A stretch of 17,364 nt of DNA from Gemmatimonadaceae bacterium (GCA_017881545.1 JADGQU010000017.1:1-17364); one strand, 5' to 3'; shown: positions 1-7,786, counted from the stretch's first letter. The notes: generated by a model from the sequence alone, not told the origin. Translations and numbers: made by a program.

Positions 1-494
1 GGGCCGAGACGGCGTACTTTCAGGCCCGGCAGTCGGCGGCGGCGGGGAACCTCCCCCTGGCTGTCTCTGACCTTCAGAAGGTCGTCAGCCGCTACGAAGG
101 AACCAGCGCCGGCACCCAGGCTGCCCTCACACTGGCGCAGACCCTGTACGACCAGAAGAAGTACAAGGAGGGCCTGGATGTCCTAAAGGCGGCTGAGTCA
201 AACGCCCTGGCTGACTTCAAGCCGTCGATCTACGTCCTCGAGGCGGCCGGATATGAAGAGGTGAAAGATCTTTTGGCGGCGGCTCAGCAGTACAAGCTGG
301 CTGCCCAGGCGACGCGCTTTCCGGTCGACAAGGCCGAGTATCAGTCGGCGGCGGCTCGGGACTACATGGCCGCGGGAAAGATCGAGGAAGCTCGGGCGAT
401 CTGGGCCGAGCTGGTGAAGGACGAGAGCGGTCCCGGCGCGGCGGAAGCGCGAGTCAGGCTTGGTGAGCTCAATGCCAAGCCGATGAAGATCTAG
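1..494 (+). CDS. TPR / YfgM-like protein, 3' part only
   Basis: The reading frame (codons from position 3) is open from the window edge to the TAG at 492-494, so this is the last 163 residues of a longer protein. The visible part is alpha-helical and rich in Ala, Gln and Tyr, with repeated TPR-like helix pairs of the type 'GNLPLAVSDLQKVV', 'YDQKKYKEGLDVLKAA' and 'AAGKIEEARAIWAEL'. The pattern resembles the TPR_21/YfgM family, inner-membrane anchored proteins with a periplasmic TPR domain that assist secreted proteins, but the N-terminal membrane segment that would decide this lies outside the window. It could equally be another TPR scaffold such as a BamD-like protein. A GTG at 261 would give a short protein but is internal to the open frame. 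It converges with dapF. The TPR call is firm; the YfgM assignment is an inference. Confidence 0.7.
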   Translation, partial: AETAYFQARQSAAAGNLPLAVSDLQKVVSRYEGTSAGTQAALTLAQTLYDQKKYKEGLDVLKAAESNALADFKPSIYVLEAAGYEEVKDLLAAAQQYKLAAQATRFPVDKAEYQSAAARDYMAAGKIEEARAIWAELVKDESGPGAAEARVRLGELNAKPMKI

Positions 495-502
495 GTCTTC
501 AT
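483..502 (+). other. near-perfect palindrome over the TPR gene stop codon
   Basis: ATGAAGAT-CTAG-GTCTTCAT forms a stem of seven Watson-Crick pairs plus one G-U pair around the loop CTAG, and the TAG stop codon (492-494) lies in that loop. No T-run follows, so it is not a classical intrinsic terminator. It might protect the 3' end or contribute to bidirectional termination between the convergent genes. Confidence 0.4.
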
Positions 503-523
503 TGTATGCTCCATCCTTCGTCC

Positions 524-562
524 TGTGGACATATGCGTATAAGATATATTATGTAAACCACA
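524..562. other. AT-rich imperfect inverted repeat in convergent intergenic region
   Basis: TGTGGACATA (524-533) faces TATGT-AAA-CCACA (550-562): two 5-bp blocks with a 3-nt bulge on one side and a 16-nt AT-rich loop. This is the most AT-rich patch in an otherwise GC-rich window. It lies between the converging TPR and dapF genes. A role in termination, protein binding or local melting is possible; none is shown. I see no credible gene in 495-708. Confidence 0.3.
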
Positions 563-685
563 CATGCCCATAGAATGTGGAGAAGTTGATATTGCCCACT
601 CCTCCACCGTCCAATGCTCAGCCAGCTACTCGGTTACCGCCCTACACCTTAGGAACCACTTCATCCGGGCATGAGCGAACAGCAG

Positions 686-717
686 CTCGACCGTCCCGCG
701 ACAGTCTGTCAGTCGAG
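686..717 (-). other. nested inverted repeats around the dapF stop codon
   Basis: CTCGAC (686-691) pairs with GTCGAG (712-717), and inside it GACAG-T-CTGTC (700-710) is a second short inverted repeat. The dapF TGA (709-711) lies within this structure. There is no downstream T-tract, so a Rho-independent terminator is not supported, but it is the only hairpin candidate at the 3' end of the long operon. Confidence 0.3.
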
Positions 718-1539
718 ATCGCGAAGCCGACCCTCAAAGACGATCCGACCTTCACCACGGAGCGACGGTAGCCAGGCGCCTCCGTCTCGTCTGAGACTTA
801 CGGTCAGCGGGAGCGCCGATCGTGTCCAGAGCGTGGTCTCCCCTCCTGACTCACCCCAGTCCGAGAGCATGATCGCGGTGGCCACAGCACCCGTCCCGCA
901 GGCCAGAGTTTCGGCTTCGACCCCTCGCTCGAAGGTGCGGTAGGCGAACTCACCCCCGGCTCTTTTGGAGACGAAGTTCACGTTGGCTCCATCGATCAAC
1001 GACCGATGATGCCGGAGCTCGGCGCCACGCCCGGTCACGTCGGCGGCCTCGAGGTCCGAGACCTCAACTACCACGTGAGGTACGCCGACCCTGGCGTAAC
1101 CGAGCCGCTCCTCACCGGGCCTGACCCCTAGTTCCTTGGCATTTGAGCGGACGTCCGTGACCGGCTCGAGGTCCACCTCAGGGAGATTGTCGCGAATCCT
1201 GGCCCGGAGCGATCCCGCGGCCGTGTGGAGGAGGAAGCCGCCGGCCTGGGCAAGGCCCAGCTCCACTGCGAGGCGGGTGCTGCAAAGGCTGGCATTCCCG
1301 CACAGGGCCGCCTCGGACCCGTCGCTGTTATAGTAGCGCATCCTGACGTCGCCCTCTCCCGACTTCTCGAGAAAGACAACTCCATCGGCCCCGACACCCG
1401 TGCCGCGCGCCGCGAGAGATCTGATGGACTCCTCATTCTCCAGGCGCGCTACGGCGCCCGCTGTCGAATCGAAAACGACGAAATCGTTTCCAGAGCCCGT
1501 CATCTTGTAGAAGTGCTGACCCTCTGGGCGTGAAACCAT
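709..1539 (-). CDS. dapF: diaminopimelate epimerase
   Basis: It interconverts LL- and meso-diaminopimelate in the cytoplasm, for lysine and peptidoglycan synthesis. Visible hallmarks are the N-terminal 'MTGSGNDFVVFD', the first catalytic-cysteine loop 'ALCGNASLC' (Cys about 80), 'GANVNFV', and the second loop 'ETLACGTGAVAT' (Cys about 214). Length is 276 residues, usual for the family. The ATG at 1539 is chosen because it overlaps the upstream stop as TGATG and has a strong Shine-Dalgarno GGGAGG (1545-1550) five bases upstream; an in-frame start at 1587 would add 16 unsupported residues. Oddity: family members usually read CGNGxRC in the first loop, whereas this one has CGNASLC, so the Gly and Arg are replaced while both cysteines and the Gly-Asn remain. 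It is the last gene of the operon, linking the cluster to peptidoglycan supply. A DapF-like racemase with altered specificity is a less likely alternative. Confidence 0.9.
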   Translation of the reverse strand: MVSRPEGQHFYKMTGSGNDFVVFDSTAGAVARLENEESIRSLAARGTGVGADGVVFLEKSGEGDVRMRYYNSDGSEAALCGNASLCSTRLAVELGLAQAGGFLLHTAAGSLRARIRDNLPEVDLEPVTDVRSNAKELGVRPGEERLGYARVGVPHVVVEVSDLEAADVTGRGAELRHHRSLIDGANVNFVSKRAGGEFAYRTFERGVEAETLACGTGAVATAIMLSDWGESGGETTLWTRSALPLTVSLRRDGGAWLPSLRGEGRIVFEGRLRDLD

Positions 1540-2261
1540 CAGATCCTCCCGATCAGACTCCACCAGCGCAGACGCCAGACCATCCACACCGCTTCGCGCA
1601 CGATTTTCTTCGACATCTTGCTCTCCCCTTCGGTGCGGTCAACGAAGATGATCGGGATCTCGAAGAGGCTAAACCCACGCTTCCATGCTCGGTAAGACAT
1701 CTCGATTTGAAACGCGTAACCGTTGGATTTGATGGAGTTTAGGTCGATCGATTCAAGTACATTCCGGCGGAAGCACTTGAAGCCACCGGTGGTGTCGAAG
1801 ATCGGCAGACCTGTCACGAATCGCGCGTAGATGTTCGCCGCGTAGCTCAAGAACAGCCTGCTCATCGGCCAGTTCACGACGTTGACGTGCCCATTCTGGT
1901 AGCGGGACCCGAGCACGACGTCCGCCTCCTTGATCGCCGCCAGAAACTCGGGCAGCCGCTCAGGATTGTGGGAGAAGTCGGCATCCATCTCGAACACGAG
2001 GTCGTATTTCCGCTCGAGCGCCCAGCGGAAACCGTCGATATACGCGGTACCGAGGCCGAGCTTCCCCGCCCGATGCTTGACGTGAACCCGGGTGTTGTTG
2101 GCGGCGATGCCATCGACGATCGCGCCCGTTCCATCCGGCGAGGCGTCATCGACCACGAGGATTTCCAGCGAAGGATCCTGCGCCAGAATCGCCGGGATCA
2201 GTCGTGCAATGTTGAACCGTTCGTTGTACGTCGGAACAATGACGAGCGCGCGATCAGGCAA
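1539..2261 (-). CDS. GT2 polyprenyl-phosphate sugar synthase (DPM1/Ppm-like)
   Basis: A single-domain GT-A fold family 2 glycosyltransferase, closest in pattern to dolichol/polyprenyl-phosphate mannose synthases, which move a hexose from a nucleotide sugar to the lipid phosphate carrier on the cytoplasmic face. Seen: 'ALVIVPTYNE' at the start, 'VVDDASPDGT' (nucleotide-binding DD), 'GKLGLGTAYIDGF', the DXD-type 'EMDADFSHNP', 'TTGGFKCFRR', and near the end 'RTEGESKMSKKIVREA'. There is no C-terminal pair of membrane segments, so it is of the soluble DPM1 type. Two starts compete: TTG at 2261 with GGAG (2267-2270) five bases upstream and an 8-base overlap with yfhO, giving 240 residues, or TTG/GTG at 2294/2291 with a longer overlap and no ribosome binding site. 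I prefer 2261. The gene lies directly after yfhO, a likely user of lipid-phosphate sugars. The sugar cannot be told from sequence. Confidence 0.85.
   Translation of the reverse strand: MPDRALVIVPTYNERFNIARLIPAILAQDPSLEILVVDDASPDGTGAIVDGIAANNTRVHVKHRAGKLGLGTAYIDGFRWALERKYDLVFEMDADFSHNPERLPEFLAAIKEADVVLGSRYQNGHVNVVNWPMSRLFLSYAANIYARFVTGLPIFDTTGGFKCFRRNVLESIDLNSIKSNGYAFQIEMSYRAWKRGFSLFEIPIIFVDRTEGESKMSKKIVREAVWMVWRLRWWSLIGRI
1545..1550 (-). promoter_or_regulatory. Shine-Dalgarno site deciding the dapF start
   Basis: On the minus strand GGGAGG stands five bases before the ATG at 1539. This is the clearest ribosome binding site in the window and argues against the longer in-frame start at 1587. 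Confidence 0.75.
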
Positions 2262-4677
2262 GTCGTCTCCGGTCGCGCCAGTATCCGGCACCAAGCATCA
2301 AAAATCCAAAGGCTATCGCAACCCAGGTGATTCCTTTCCCCTTCTGATAGGCCGGGCTCGTGAAATTCAGCTCGACAGTGCGCGCACCCCTCGGCAGCTC
2401 TACGCCTATCATCGTGTAGTCCGCGCGGCCGATTCGGGCGGGCTTTCCGTCCACGGACGCGAGCCAGCCCGGATAGTAGTTCTCCGAGACGACAAGTGAA
2501 GATCCTTCCGGGGCGGGCGCGCTCAAGTCGATTTGTACCTTGCCTGGTTCGTAGTGACGCACCGATGTCTTGATAGCCAACGGACTAGGAAGGGATTGCA
2601 CTCCCTGCGCCACAGTGACGTTGGCCGAGGTGTCGAAGAGGGCCGCGCGCGTCAGGTCGAATCGCGCATTGAGGATGGTCGCCAGCACCTGTTCGTCTGG
2701 CGCCTTCACCGCGACCGGAGTCACCCACGAGTATGGATTCTCCGCGTTCAGGCGATAGAGATAAACGGTGTCACCCGAGGCGTTCACGACCGGACCTTTC
2801 ACCAGGGTTGTGTTCCCAATGAATGGCAGCTCGGGGATGTTGGTAAGGAAGTATCGCGTGTTGGTCACCTGCAGAACATTGGGAACAACCAGCCTGTTGT
2901 CGCTGGAATTGGTCCCGATCAGCTCGTTGTAACGACCGATCTGATTACCGTGGTAGCCGAGGGAGTTCCTGATCCGATGCGACATGAGGCCGTCGCCAGT
3001 GAGAAATACATCGCGCTCCGCCGTTGGGCGCACCTGGAACGGCAGGACCCGAACGGGCTGGGGCTCTTTCTTCAGTAACTCGATGATCGGGTCACTCGCG
3101 TATATGACCTTGGCGGGCGGCGAGAACATCCAATAGACGTGCTCGATGGTCCACAGATCGACCGTCGTGAAAACGAGGAGGGCCCAAGCGGCCGTCGTGC
3201 TGGAGATCTTACCGCGCGTGCTCGCGAACCATAGGACGACGACGACCAGCACGAACACGAGCGAGCGCCAGGCTCCGAGCACGAGATGCGGATTGTTCGC
3301 TTGCACGCGATCAACGGCTCGCACGTCGGCGAATGATTCGGCGATGCTGGAGAGCGCCCCAACGGATGCCAAGAGCGCGATCACGAAACCCCCGATGGCC
3401 CAACCGAGCACATACTTCTTTGACACACGCCCCTGGAGAAAGTGCTCGGTCCCTGCACAGGCCAGGAGCGCGAGCGCCAGCGTTCCGACGAAGAAGATCG
3501 TCGCGGGAGCGCGGAAGAATTTCGTTCCAGGAACGAGCGCATACGGAATGTGGTAAAACGGGGTCGCGCCCCCGAGGGACCAGAGCAACGACACGAACAG
3601 CGCGACAGACCAGAAGATGATTTGCTTGCGGCGGGGATCGCTGCGCAGCCCAATGAACGCGGCGCCAGCCAGCATCAGCACTATCACCCCGGCGTAGTCG
3701 CTGTGAAGGTGAATGATGTTGCGTCCCCAGTAATGGTCGAGCATTCCGGAGAACTGCGGCAGATACGCGTTGAACACTTCCTCCGGGGGCCACGCGTAGG
3801 AAGTGGCCGTGCCATAGTCGCCGAAGCCTCCGGCGCGGGGCGACCAACTTACGTATTCCCGAACGGGCAGATACTGCACGGCACCGATCGCCAAACCAAT
3901 GATCACCGCGAGCAACGCGACGCCGAGCCGTCTGATCGCGACGTCGCGGGGGAGCTTGACTCCCTCGAACGAGGCGAACGAGAGAAAGAGTGAGTACGCC
4001 CCCGTGGTGAGCAGCGTGTACTGAAGGAGCTGTGGATGTGGACTGAGGACGCAGAGCCCTATTATCAGAGCGAATGCTCCCCAGCTCCAGTTCTTTCCCT
4101 GCCGGAAACCCAGATGAAGCATCCAGAGCGCCAGAGGAAAGAGCGCGCTCACGAAGAGCTTGCCGTCGTGGCCAGGCGAGACGTAGGACGCGATCTGCCC
4201 GCTCATCATGTACGCGATTCCGCCGACGAGAGCGCCGTAGAAGCTGTACCCGATGGCGCGAAGGAATCCGTATGTGAAGAGCCCCGACAGGAAGACGTGG
4301 ATGATGAAGCCCCACGTCATCGCCACATCGGTGGGCATCATCATCCGCAGGAGAAAAGTCGGATAAAAAACGTCGCCGTGCATCGCGGCGATGTAAGGCA
4401 AGCCGCCAAAGAGATACGGATTCCAGAGCGGGAAATGCCCTGTAGCCCTGAGCGTGCTGGCCGCGAACTCGCGGAAGGCGTAACCCGCTATGTACTGGTC
4501 GCTGTTCGGGTTGACCAGGAACCGCCCCCACACTGCCGGATATGCGAGCGACATAGTCGCCCAGACGTATACGAGCGCGGCCCAACCAAACGCGAAACGC
4601 GGCGCCGGTGGCGCCGCGGGTAATCCAGCGGGACTCGGAGATTGCCGGACGCGAGCCTTGTCTCGTGGCTGTGCCAT
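2254..4677 (-). CDS. YfhO-family integral membrane protein (putative GT-C glycosyltransferase)
   Basis: A large polytopic membrane protein of about 807 residues that matches the bacterial YfhO family. In Bacillus subtilis YfhO acts as the extracytoplasmic transferase that uses lipid-phosphate sugar made by the GT2 enzyme CsbB. Seen: a first membrane segment at about residues 29-49, then an acidic loop 'NPNSDQYIAGYAFREF' and the family signature 'PLWNPYLFGGLPYI' (about 83-96), many further hydrophobic segments, a soluble, probably periplasmic C-terminal region, and a last membrane helix 'ITWVAIAFGFLMLGAGYW' before a basic tail. The ATG at 4677 is chosen because it follows the upstream stop by eight bases; an in-frame start at 4764 would overlap the previous gene by 79 bases. 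No good Shine-Dalgarno is visible, so translational coupling is likely. Family assignment is strong; the acceptor is unknown. Confidence 0.85.
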   Translation of the reverse strand: MAQPRDKARVRQSPSPAGLPAAPPAPRFAFGWAALVYVWATMSLAYPAVWGRFLVNPNSDQYIAGYAFREFAASTLRATGHFPLWNPYLFGGLPYIAAMHGDVFYPTFLLRMMMPTDVAMTWGFIIHVFLSGLFTYGFLRAIGYSFYGALVGGIAYMMSGQIASYVSPGHDGKLFVSALFPLALWMLHLGFRQGKNWSWGAFALIIGLCVLSPHPQLLQYTLLTTGAYSLFLSFASFEGVKLPRDVAIRRLGVALLAVIIGLAIGAVQYLPVREYVSWSPRAGGFGDYGTATSYAWPPEEVFNAYLPQFSGMLDHYWGRNIIHLHSDYAGVIVLMLAGAAFIGLRSDPRRKQIIFWSVALFVSLLWSLGGATPFYHIPYALVPGTKFFRAPATIFFVGTLALALLACAGTEHFLQGRVSKKYVLGWAIGGFVIALLASVGALSSIAESFADVRAVDRVQANNPHLVLGAWRSLVFVLVVVVLWFASTRGKISSTTAAWALLVFTTVDLWTIEHVYWMFSPPAKVIYASDPIIELLKKEPQPVRVLPFQVRPTAERDVFLTGDGLMSHRIRNSLGYHGNQIGRYNELIGTNSSDNRLVVPNVLQVTNTRYFLTNIPELPFIGNTTLVKGPVVNASGDTVYLYRLNAENPYSWVTPVAVKAPDEQVLATILNARFDLTRAALFDTSANVTVAQGVQSLPSPLAIKTSVRHYEPGKVQIDLSAPAPEGSSLVVSENYYPGWLASVDGKPARIGRADYTMIGVELPRGARTVELNFTSPAYQKGKGITWVAIAFGFLMLGAGYWRDRRRLA

Positions 4678-4685
4678 GGGTTGGT

Positions 4686-5615
4686 TCAGGTCTGTGAAGA
4701 CGTTCGGTTTGGGCCTGCGGCAATATACAACCCACTCGGCACCAACTCGACGATTGTCAGCCACAGTCGTGCTGCAATTGCTACGAGCGCCGCGTCAGCT
4801 TCGTTGGCAAGTCCGAGCTGCACCATGAACGCGGCCAATGTGAACTCTCTTACGCCCAGGCCGGCCGGCGCGATCGGCGAGATGAAGCCGAGGATGTAAG
4901 CCGCGGTGTAAACGGCGATGTACGAGGACATTTCGCCGGGCGCGGTGCCGAGCAGACCACGCACGAATAGCTGAAACGCGACTCCGTACAACAGCCACGA
5001 AAGAGCGCTCGCGACTGCGGCGGTCCAGATGCTGGTCGCCGGAACGGTTGGAGGCGCGATCTCCCGCCCGATCAGATTGCTCAACCAGATCGCGAGCGGC
5101 GGAAGGAATCGTGGCGCGCTGAATAGCAACGCTACCAGCAGCAGCACCGCGGCCCCGACCAGAAGTGGCTGGCCGAGAAGCTTCGCGCCCGTGATCAAGA
5201 CGATGCCGGTACCGGTGACGAGACTCACAGATTGCATGATCACCGAAGAGCCGGCCGCGGCAATCGCCGATATTCCGCGCTTTTTCGCCATCACGCCCAT
5301 CGCGGTGAGCGACCAGACATTTCCCGGAACGTACTTTCCGAGGTTGGATAGGAACCAGATCCGGGCCGCGTCGATGAACGGTACGTGCGAATCCCACGCT
5401 TCGAGGATGCGCCTCCAGCCTTCAATGAGAAGCGCGTAGGTGAGGAGGATCAGTGCCGTCGCGGCGCCGATCCATTCCCACCCGAACTGGATGTGGATTA
5501 GTCTCGATTCGACCCTATTCCACTGCGTCGCAAGCGAACGAGCGGCGAAAAAAAGCACCGCCGCCGCAAAGATCCACTGCGCGACCTTGAATAGGTTACG
5601 ACGCGTTAGCGCCAA
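4686..5615 (-). CDS. UPF0104 / LPG-synthase-TM flippase-like membrane protein
   Basis: A membrane protein of about 309 residues with roughly eight hydrophobic segments, of the family shared by YbhN and the flippase half of MprF (lysylphosphatidylglycerol synthase TM region). Typical patterns are 'LGKYVPGNVWSLTAMG' followed by 'KRGISAIAAAGSSVIMQ', and 'ISPIAPAGLGVREFTLAAF', the family's PxGlGvRE element. Members are thought to move lipids or lipid-linked sugars across the inner membrane; the substrate here is unknown. Start: a TTG at 5615 gives a 20-base overlap with the GT4 gene and puts the first membrane segment at residues 11-29. The frame stays open up to 5768, but starts there would overlap GT4 coding sequence by up to 173 bases and add an unrelated Pro/Ser-rich leader. 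Its position between cytoplasmic glycosyltransferases and YfhO suggests a role as flippase for the polyprenyl-phosphate sugar. Confidence 0.8.
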   Translation of the reverse strand: MALTRRNLFKVAQWIFAAAVLFFAARSLATQWNRVESRLIHIQFGWEWIGAATALILLTYALLIEGWRRILEAWDSHVPFIDAARIWFLSNLGKYVPGNVWSLTAMGVMAKKRGISAIAAAGSSVIMQSVSLVTGTGIVLITGAKLLGQPLLVGAAVLLLVALLFSAPRFLPPLAIWLSNLIGREIAPPTVPATSIWTAAVASALSWLLYGVAFQLFVRGLLGTAPGEMSSYIAVYTAAYILGFISPIAPAGLGVREFTLAAFMVQLGLANEADAALVAIAARLWLTIVELVPSGLYIAAGPNRTSSQT

Positions 5616-6765
5616 GAACCTGTCGGTATATCCCTGCGTAGCGGCGCCCGGCGGATTCAGGCGCGAAGGCAGAGAGTGCGTAGAGGCGCCCTGCCCTGCC
5701 CAGCTGACTTCCGCGGCCATCCCGGGCGAGCAAATCATCGAGCGCGCGGGCGAGGGCAGCTCTGTCACCGGGTTTTACCAGCAGCCCGGTCTTCTCGTGC
5801 TGGATCACGTCGCGGAGCCCGCCGGAATCGAACGCGACCACGGGAGTTTCGCAGAGGAGCGCCTCGACCGCCACGAGACCAAGTCCTTCGTCGATCGACG
5901 GGATGACGACCGCGGCAGCGCGCTGATAGAGCGGTGGAAGCTCCGATTGGGAAAGCTGTCCATGCCAGCGGATACGCGACGCGACTCCGAGTTGCTGCGC
6001 GAGCTGCTTCAAGGCCTCGCGATTCGGCCCGTCGCCAACAATGTCCAATGAGGCGGCGGGTGTCTTCATTGAAGCCAGCGCGTGCAGGAGATGGTCAACT
6101 CCCTTCTGGTCGTTGAGGCGGCCGACGTAGAGAAGGTGCTGGCCGTTCCGGGATGATCCGGGAGCGAAGCGATCAGTGGCGACGGGCATTGGCGCCACGG
6201 TCGGATGCACGCCGGGGGCGAGCTCTTCCGTTTCTTTCTTGAGCCAGCTCGAGACGGTGGTGACAGCCGCGGAGTGCTTGAGCACATGACCGAAGAGCGA
6301 TCTGGACACACCCACTTTGCGAACCATGCGCACGTCGGTTCCGTGCAGCGTCGTAACGAGCGGGATGCGCGCGAGACCGCTGACCCACGTTCCGACCACA
6401 CCGTTCGGGAACCACCAATGCGCGTGAACCAGATCCGGCTCGAAGCTCCGTCTCGCCAAGACCGAATGCACAAAATCGGAGCCGAGGAATCCGACGAGCG
6501 CGAGCTTGGCGGTCCAGGACGACGCGACGTCGCTCGCCATGTTTCCCGTGTAAGCGAGCTTCTCGTACTGGCGGGGCGCATACCTGAAACGCTCGACGGT
6601 GATGCCCTCGATCTCTTCCGACGCCGAGAGTCCGGGCCCCGCCGGGGCCACGACGCGGACGTTGACATTTTCTCCTCGGAGGGCGACCGCAAGGCGCAGG
6701 ATGAATGAGCCGGAGGCGTCTCCTTCCGATCGCGGGAACGAGTGCGTGAGAAACAGTACGTTCAT
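5596..6765 (-). CDS. family 4 (GT-B) glycosyltransferase
   Basis: A 389-residue retaining glycosyltransferase of family GT4, acting in the cytoplasm or peripherally at the inner membrane, presumably transferring a nucleotide-activated sugar to a lipid-linked or LPS-like acceptor. Seen: 'MNVLFLTHSFPRSEGD' with the glycine-poor N-terminal Rossmann strand, 'DLVHAHWWFPNGVVG' (about 111-125), 'TTLHGTDVR', the C-domain start 'LLYVGRLNDQKGVDHLL' (about 211-227), 'LDIVGDGPNRE', and the nucleotide-sugar EX7E motif 'DEGLGLVAVEALLCETPVVA' with Glu at about 293 and 301. The ATG at 6765 follows the preceding TGA by four bases and gives the standard N-terminus; an in-frame start at 6792 would add nine residues overlapping the previous gene. 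Sugar and acceptor cannot be assigned. Confidence 0.88.
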   Translation of the reverse strand: MNVLFLTHSFPRSEGDASGSFILRLAVALRGENVNVRVVAPAGPGLSASEEIEGITVERFRYAPRQYEKLAYTGNMASDVASSWTAKLALVGFLGSDFVHSVLARRSFEPDLVHAHWWFPNGVVGTWVSGLARIPLVTTLHGTDVRMVRKVGVSRSLFGHVLKHSAAVTTVSSWLKKETEELAPGVHPTVAPMPVATDRFAPGSSRNGQHLLYVGRLNDQKGVDHLLHALASMKTPAASLDIVGDGPNREALKQLAQQLGVASRIRWHGQLSQSELPPLYQRAAAVVIPSIDEGLGLVAVEALLCETPVVAFDSGGLRDVIQHEKTGLLVKPGDRAALARALDDLLARDGRGSQLGRAGRLYALSAFAPESAGRRYAGIYRQVLGANAS

Positions 6766-6769
6766 TTGG

Positions 6770-7786
6770 TCAGCGATGAGCCGTCGTGTCACGGTCCCGC
6801 GATAGGTCCTCGATGCGCTCGCGCAGCTGGCTCAACTCGGCGCGCTGAGCAGCAATCATCTCACCCAGGAGCCCGGTGGCGAAGAGCACGCTTCCAACCG
6901 TCACGCATGTCTCGACGAGATTCACCAGCGGCCGAAATCCAACACCGCCGATCACGCGCCAGAGAATTGCCACGATGCCCACGATCACGCCGATGATGAA
7001 CAGCGCCGCGCCCAGAACTCCAAAGAGGAGGAGCGGCTTCCTGGCGAAGCGCAGCTCGAACCAGACGGCCAGCATGTCGAGCACGCCGACGGGAATGCGT
7101 CCGACACCGAATTTTGATTGTCCCGCATTGCGTGGATAGAGCGGCACCGAAACCTCCGACAAGGAGAAACCATCGGCTGCGGCCATCACGACCATATAGC
7201 GATGCCAATCCGGCCGGTTCGGAAGCGCGTCCATCACTTCCCGCCTGTACGCCTTCACCGAATTGAGGTCGCGGACACCGACCTTGAACAGCGAGCGACT
7301 GAGCCTGTTGTAGATGCCGGAGACGAACGCCTTCTCGTACTTCCCTTCCTTGTAGCCGGTCACAATATCCGAGTCGCCGGCTAGAATGGGAGCAACAAGG
7401 CGCGGAATGTCCTCCGGCTTGTACTGCAGATCGGCCGGATAAAACACGAGAACGCTTCCACGTGAGTTCAGGTAGCCGGTGCGGAGCGCGTCGGCGATGC
7501 CGCGCCGAACGCCGTGCCTCACCGGCCGGAGAAACGGGTACTCGGCGGCAAGTCGCTGGAGGACATTCCAGGAATCATCCACCGACCCATCATCGATGAC
7601 GACGACCTCGTAGCGCCCGGGCGTGGCTGCGAACGCGGCGCGCGCCTGCTCCATGAAGAGCGGGAGATTCTCCGCTTCGTCCTTGGCGGGGACGAGGACG
7701 CTCACTTCGGGACGGCTCGCCACAGGCTGAAGCGCAGAGCCGCCCTTCAAGCGCTGCGCCGCGTCAGCCTGCGAGAGCGGGGTCAT
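6770..7786 (-). CDS. membrane-anchored GT2 glycosyltransferase (GtrB/CsbB-like)
   Basis: A 338-residue family 2 glycosyltransferase with a cytoplasmic GT-A domain followed by two membrane helices (about 251-277 and 290-312) and a charged, coiled-coil-like tail 'LSQLRERIEDLSRDRD'. This layout is that of GtrB, CsbB and ArnC, enzymes that load a sugar onto polyprenyl phosphate. Seen: 'VSVLVPAKDEAENLP', 'VVVIDDGSVDDSW', 'HGVRRGIADALRTGYLNSRG', 'YNRLSRSLFKVGVRDLNS' and 'QSKFGVGR'. The metal/nucleotide motif reads 'FYPADLQYKPED', with Pro in place of the first Asp of the usual DADLQ. The ATG at 7786 overlaps the rpoN stop as ATGA. With the flippase-like and YfhO genes downstream it would complete a three-component glycosylation system. 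The sugar is unknown. Confidence 0.85.
   Translation of the reverse strand: MTPLSQADAAQRLKGGSALQPVASRPEVSVLVPAKDEAENLPLFMEQARAAFAATPGRYEVVVIDDGSVDDSWNVLQRLAAEYPFLRPVRHGVRRGIADALRTGYLNSRGSVLVFYPADLQYKPEDIPRLVAPILAGDSDIVTGYKEGKYEKAFVSGIYNRLSRSLFKVGVRDLNSVKAYRREVMDALPNRPDWHRYMVVMAAADGFSLSEVSVPLYPRNAGQSKFGVGRIPVGVLDMLAVWFELRFARKPLLLFGVLGAALFIIGVIVGIVAILWRVIGGVGFRPLVNLVETCVTVGSVLFATGLLGEMIAAQRAELSQLRERIEDLSRDRDTTAHR

Noticed and set aside
495..708. possible small RNA or tRNA in the intergenic region
   Set aside because: The inverted repeats do not form a cloverleaf, and no anticodon arm, T-loop motif or convincing promoter-terminator pair is visible.
577..771. 64-residue plus-strand frame in the TPR-dapF intergenic region
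   Set aside because: It begins at a GTG without a good ribosome binding site, runs into dapF on the opposite strand, and shows no recognisable composition or motif.
2262..2294. longer N-terminus of the DPM1-like GT2 from TTG 2294 or GTG 2291
   Set aside because: No ribosome binding site is visible there, whereas TTG 2261 has GGAG five bases upstream and gives the usual family N-terminus. Not fully excluded.
3311..4735. 474-residue open frame on the minus strand inside yfhO
   Set aside because: It is an alternative frame of yfhO with Arg-rich low-complexity translation and no membrane segments, whereas the yfhO frame matches its family throughout.
5616..5768. longer N-terminus for the UPF0104 membrane protein
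   Set aside because: The extra residues are Pro/Ser-rich and come entirely from overlap with the end of the GT4 gene, which has a clear protein pattern there. The TTG at 5615 is preferred.
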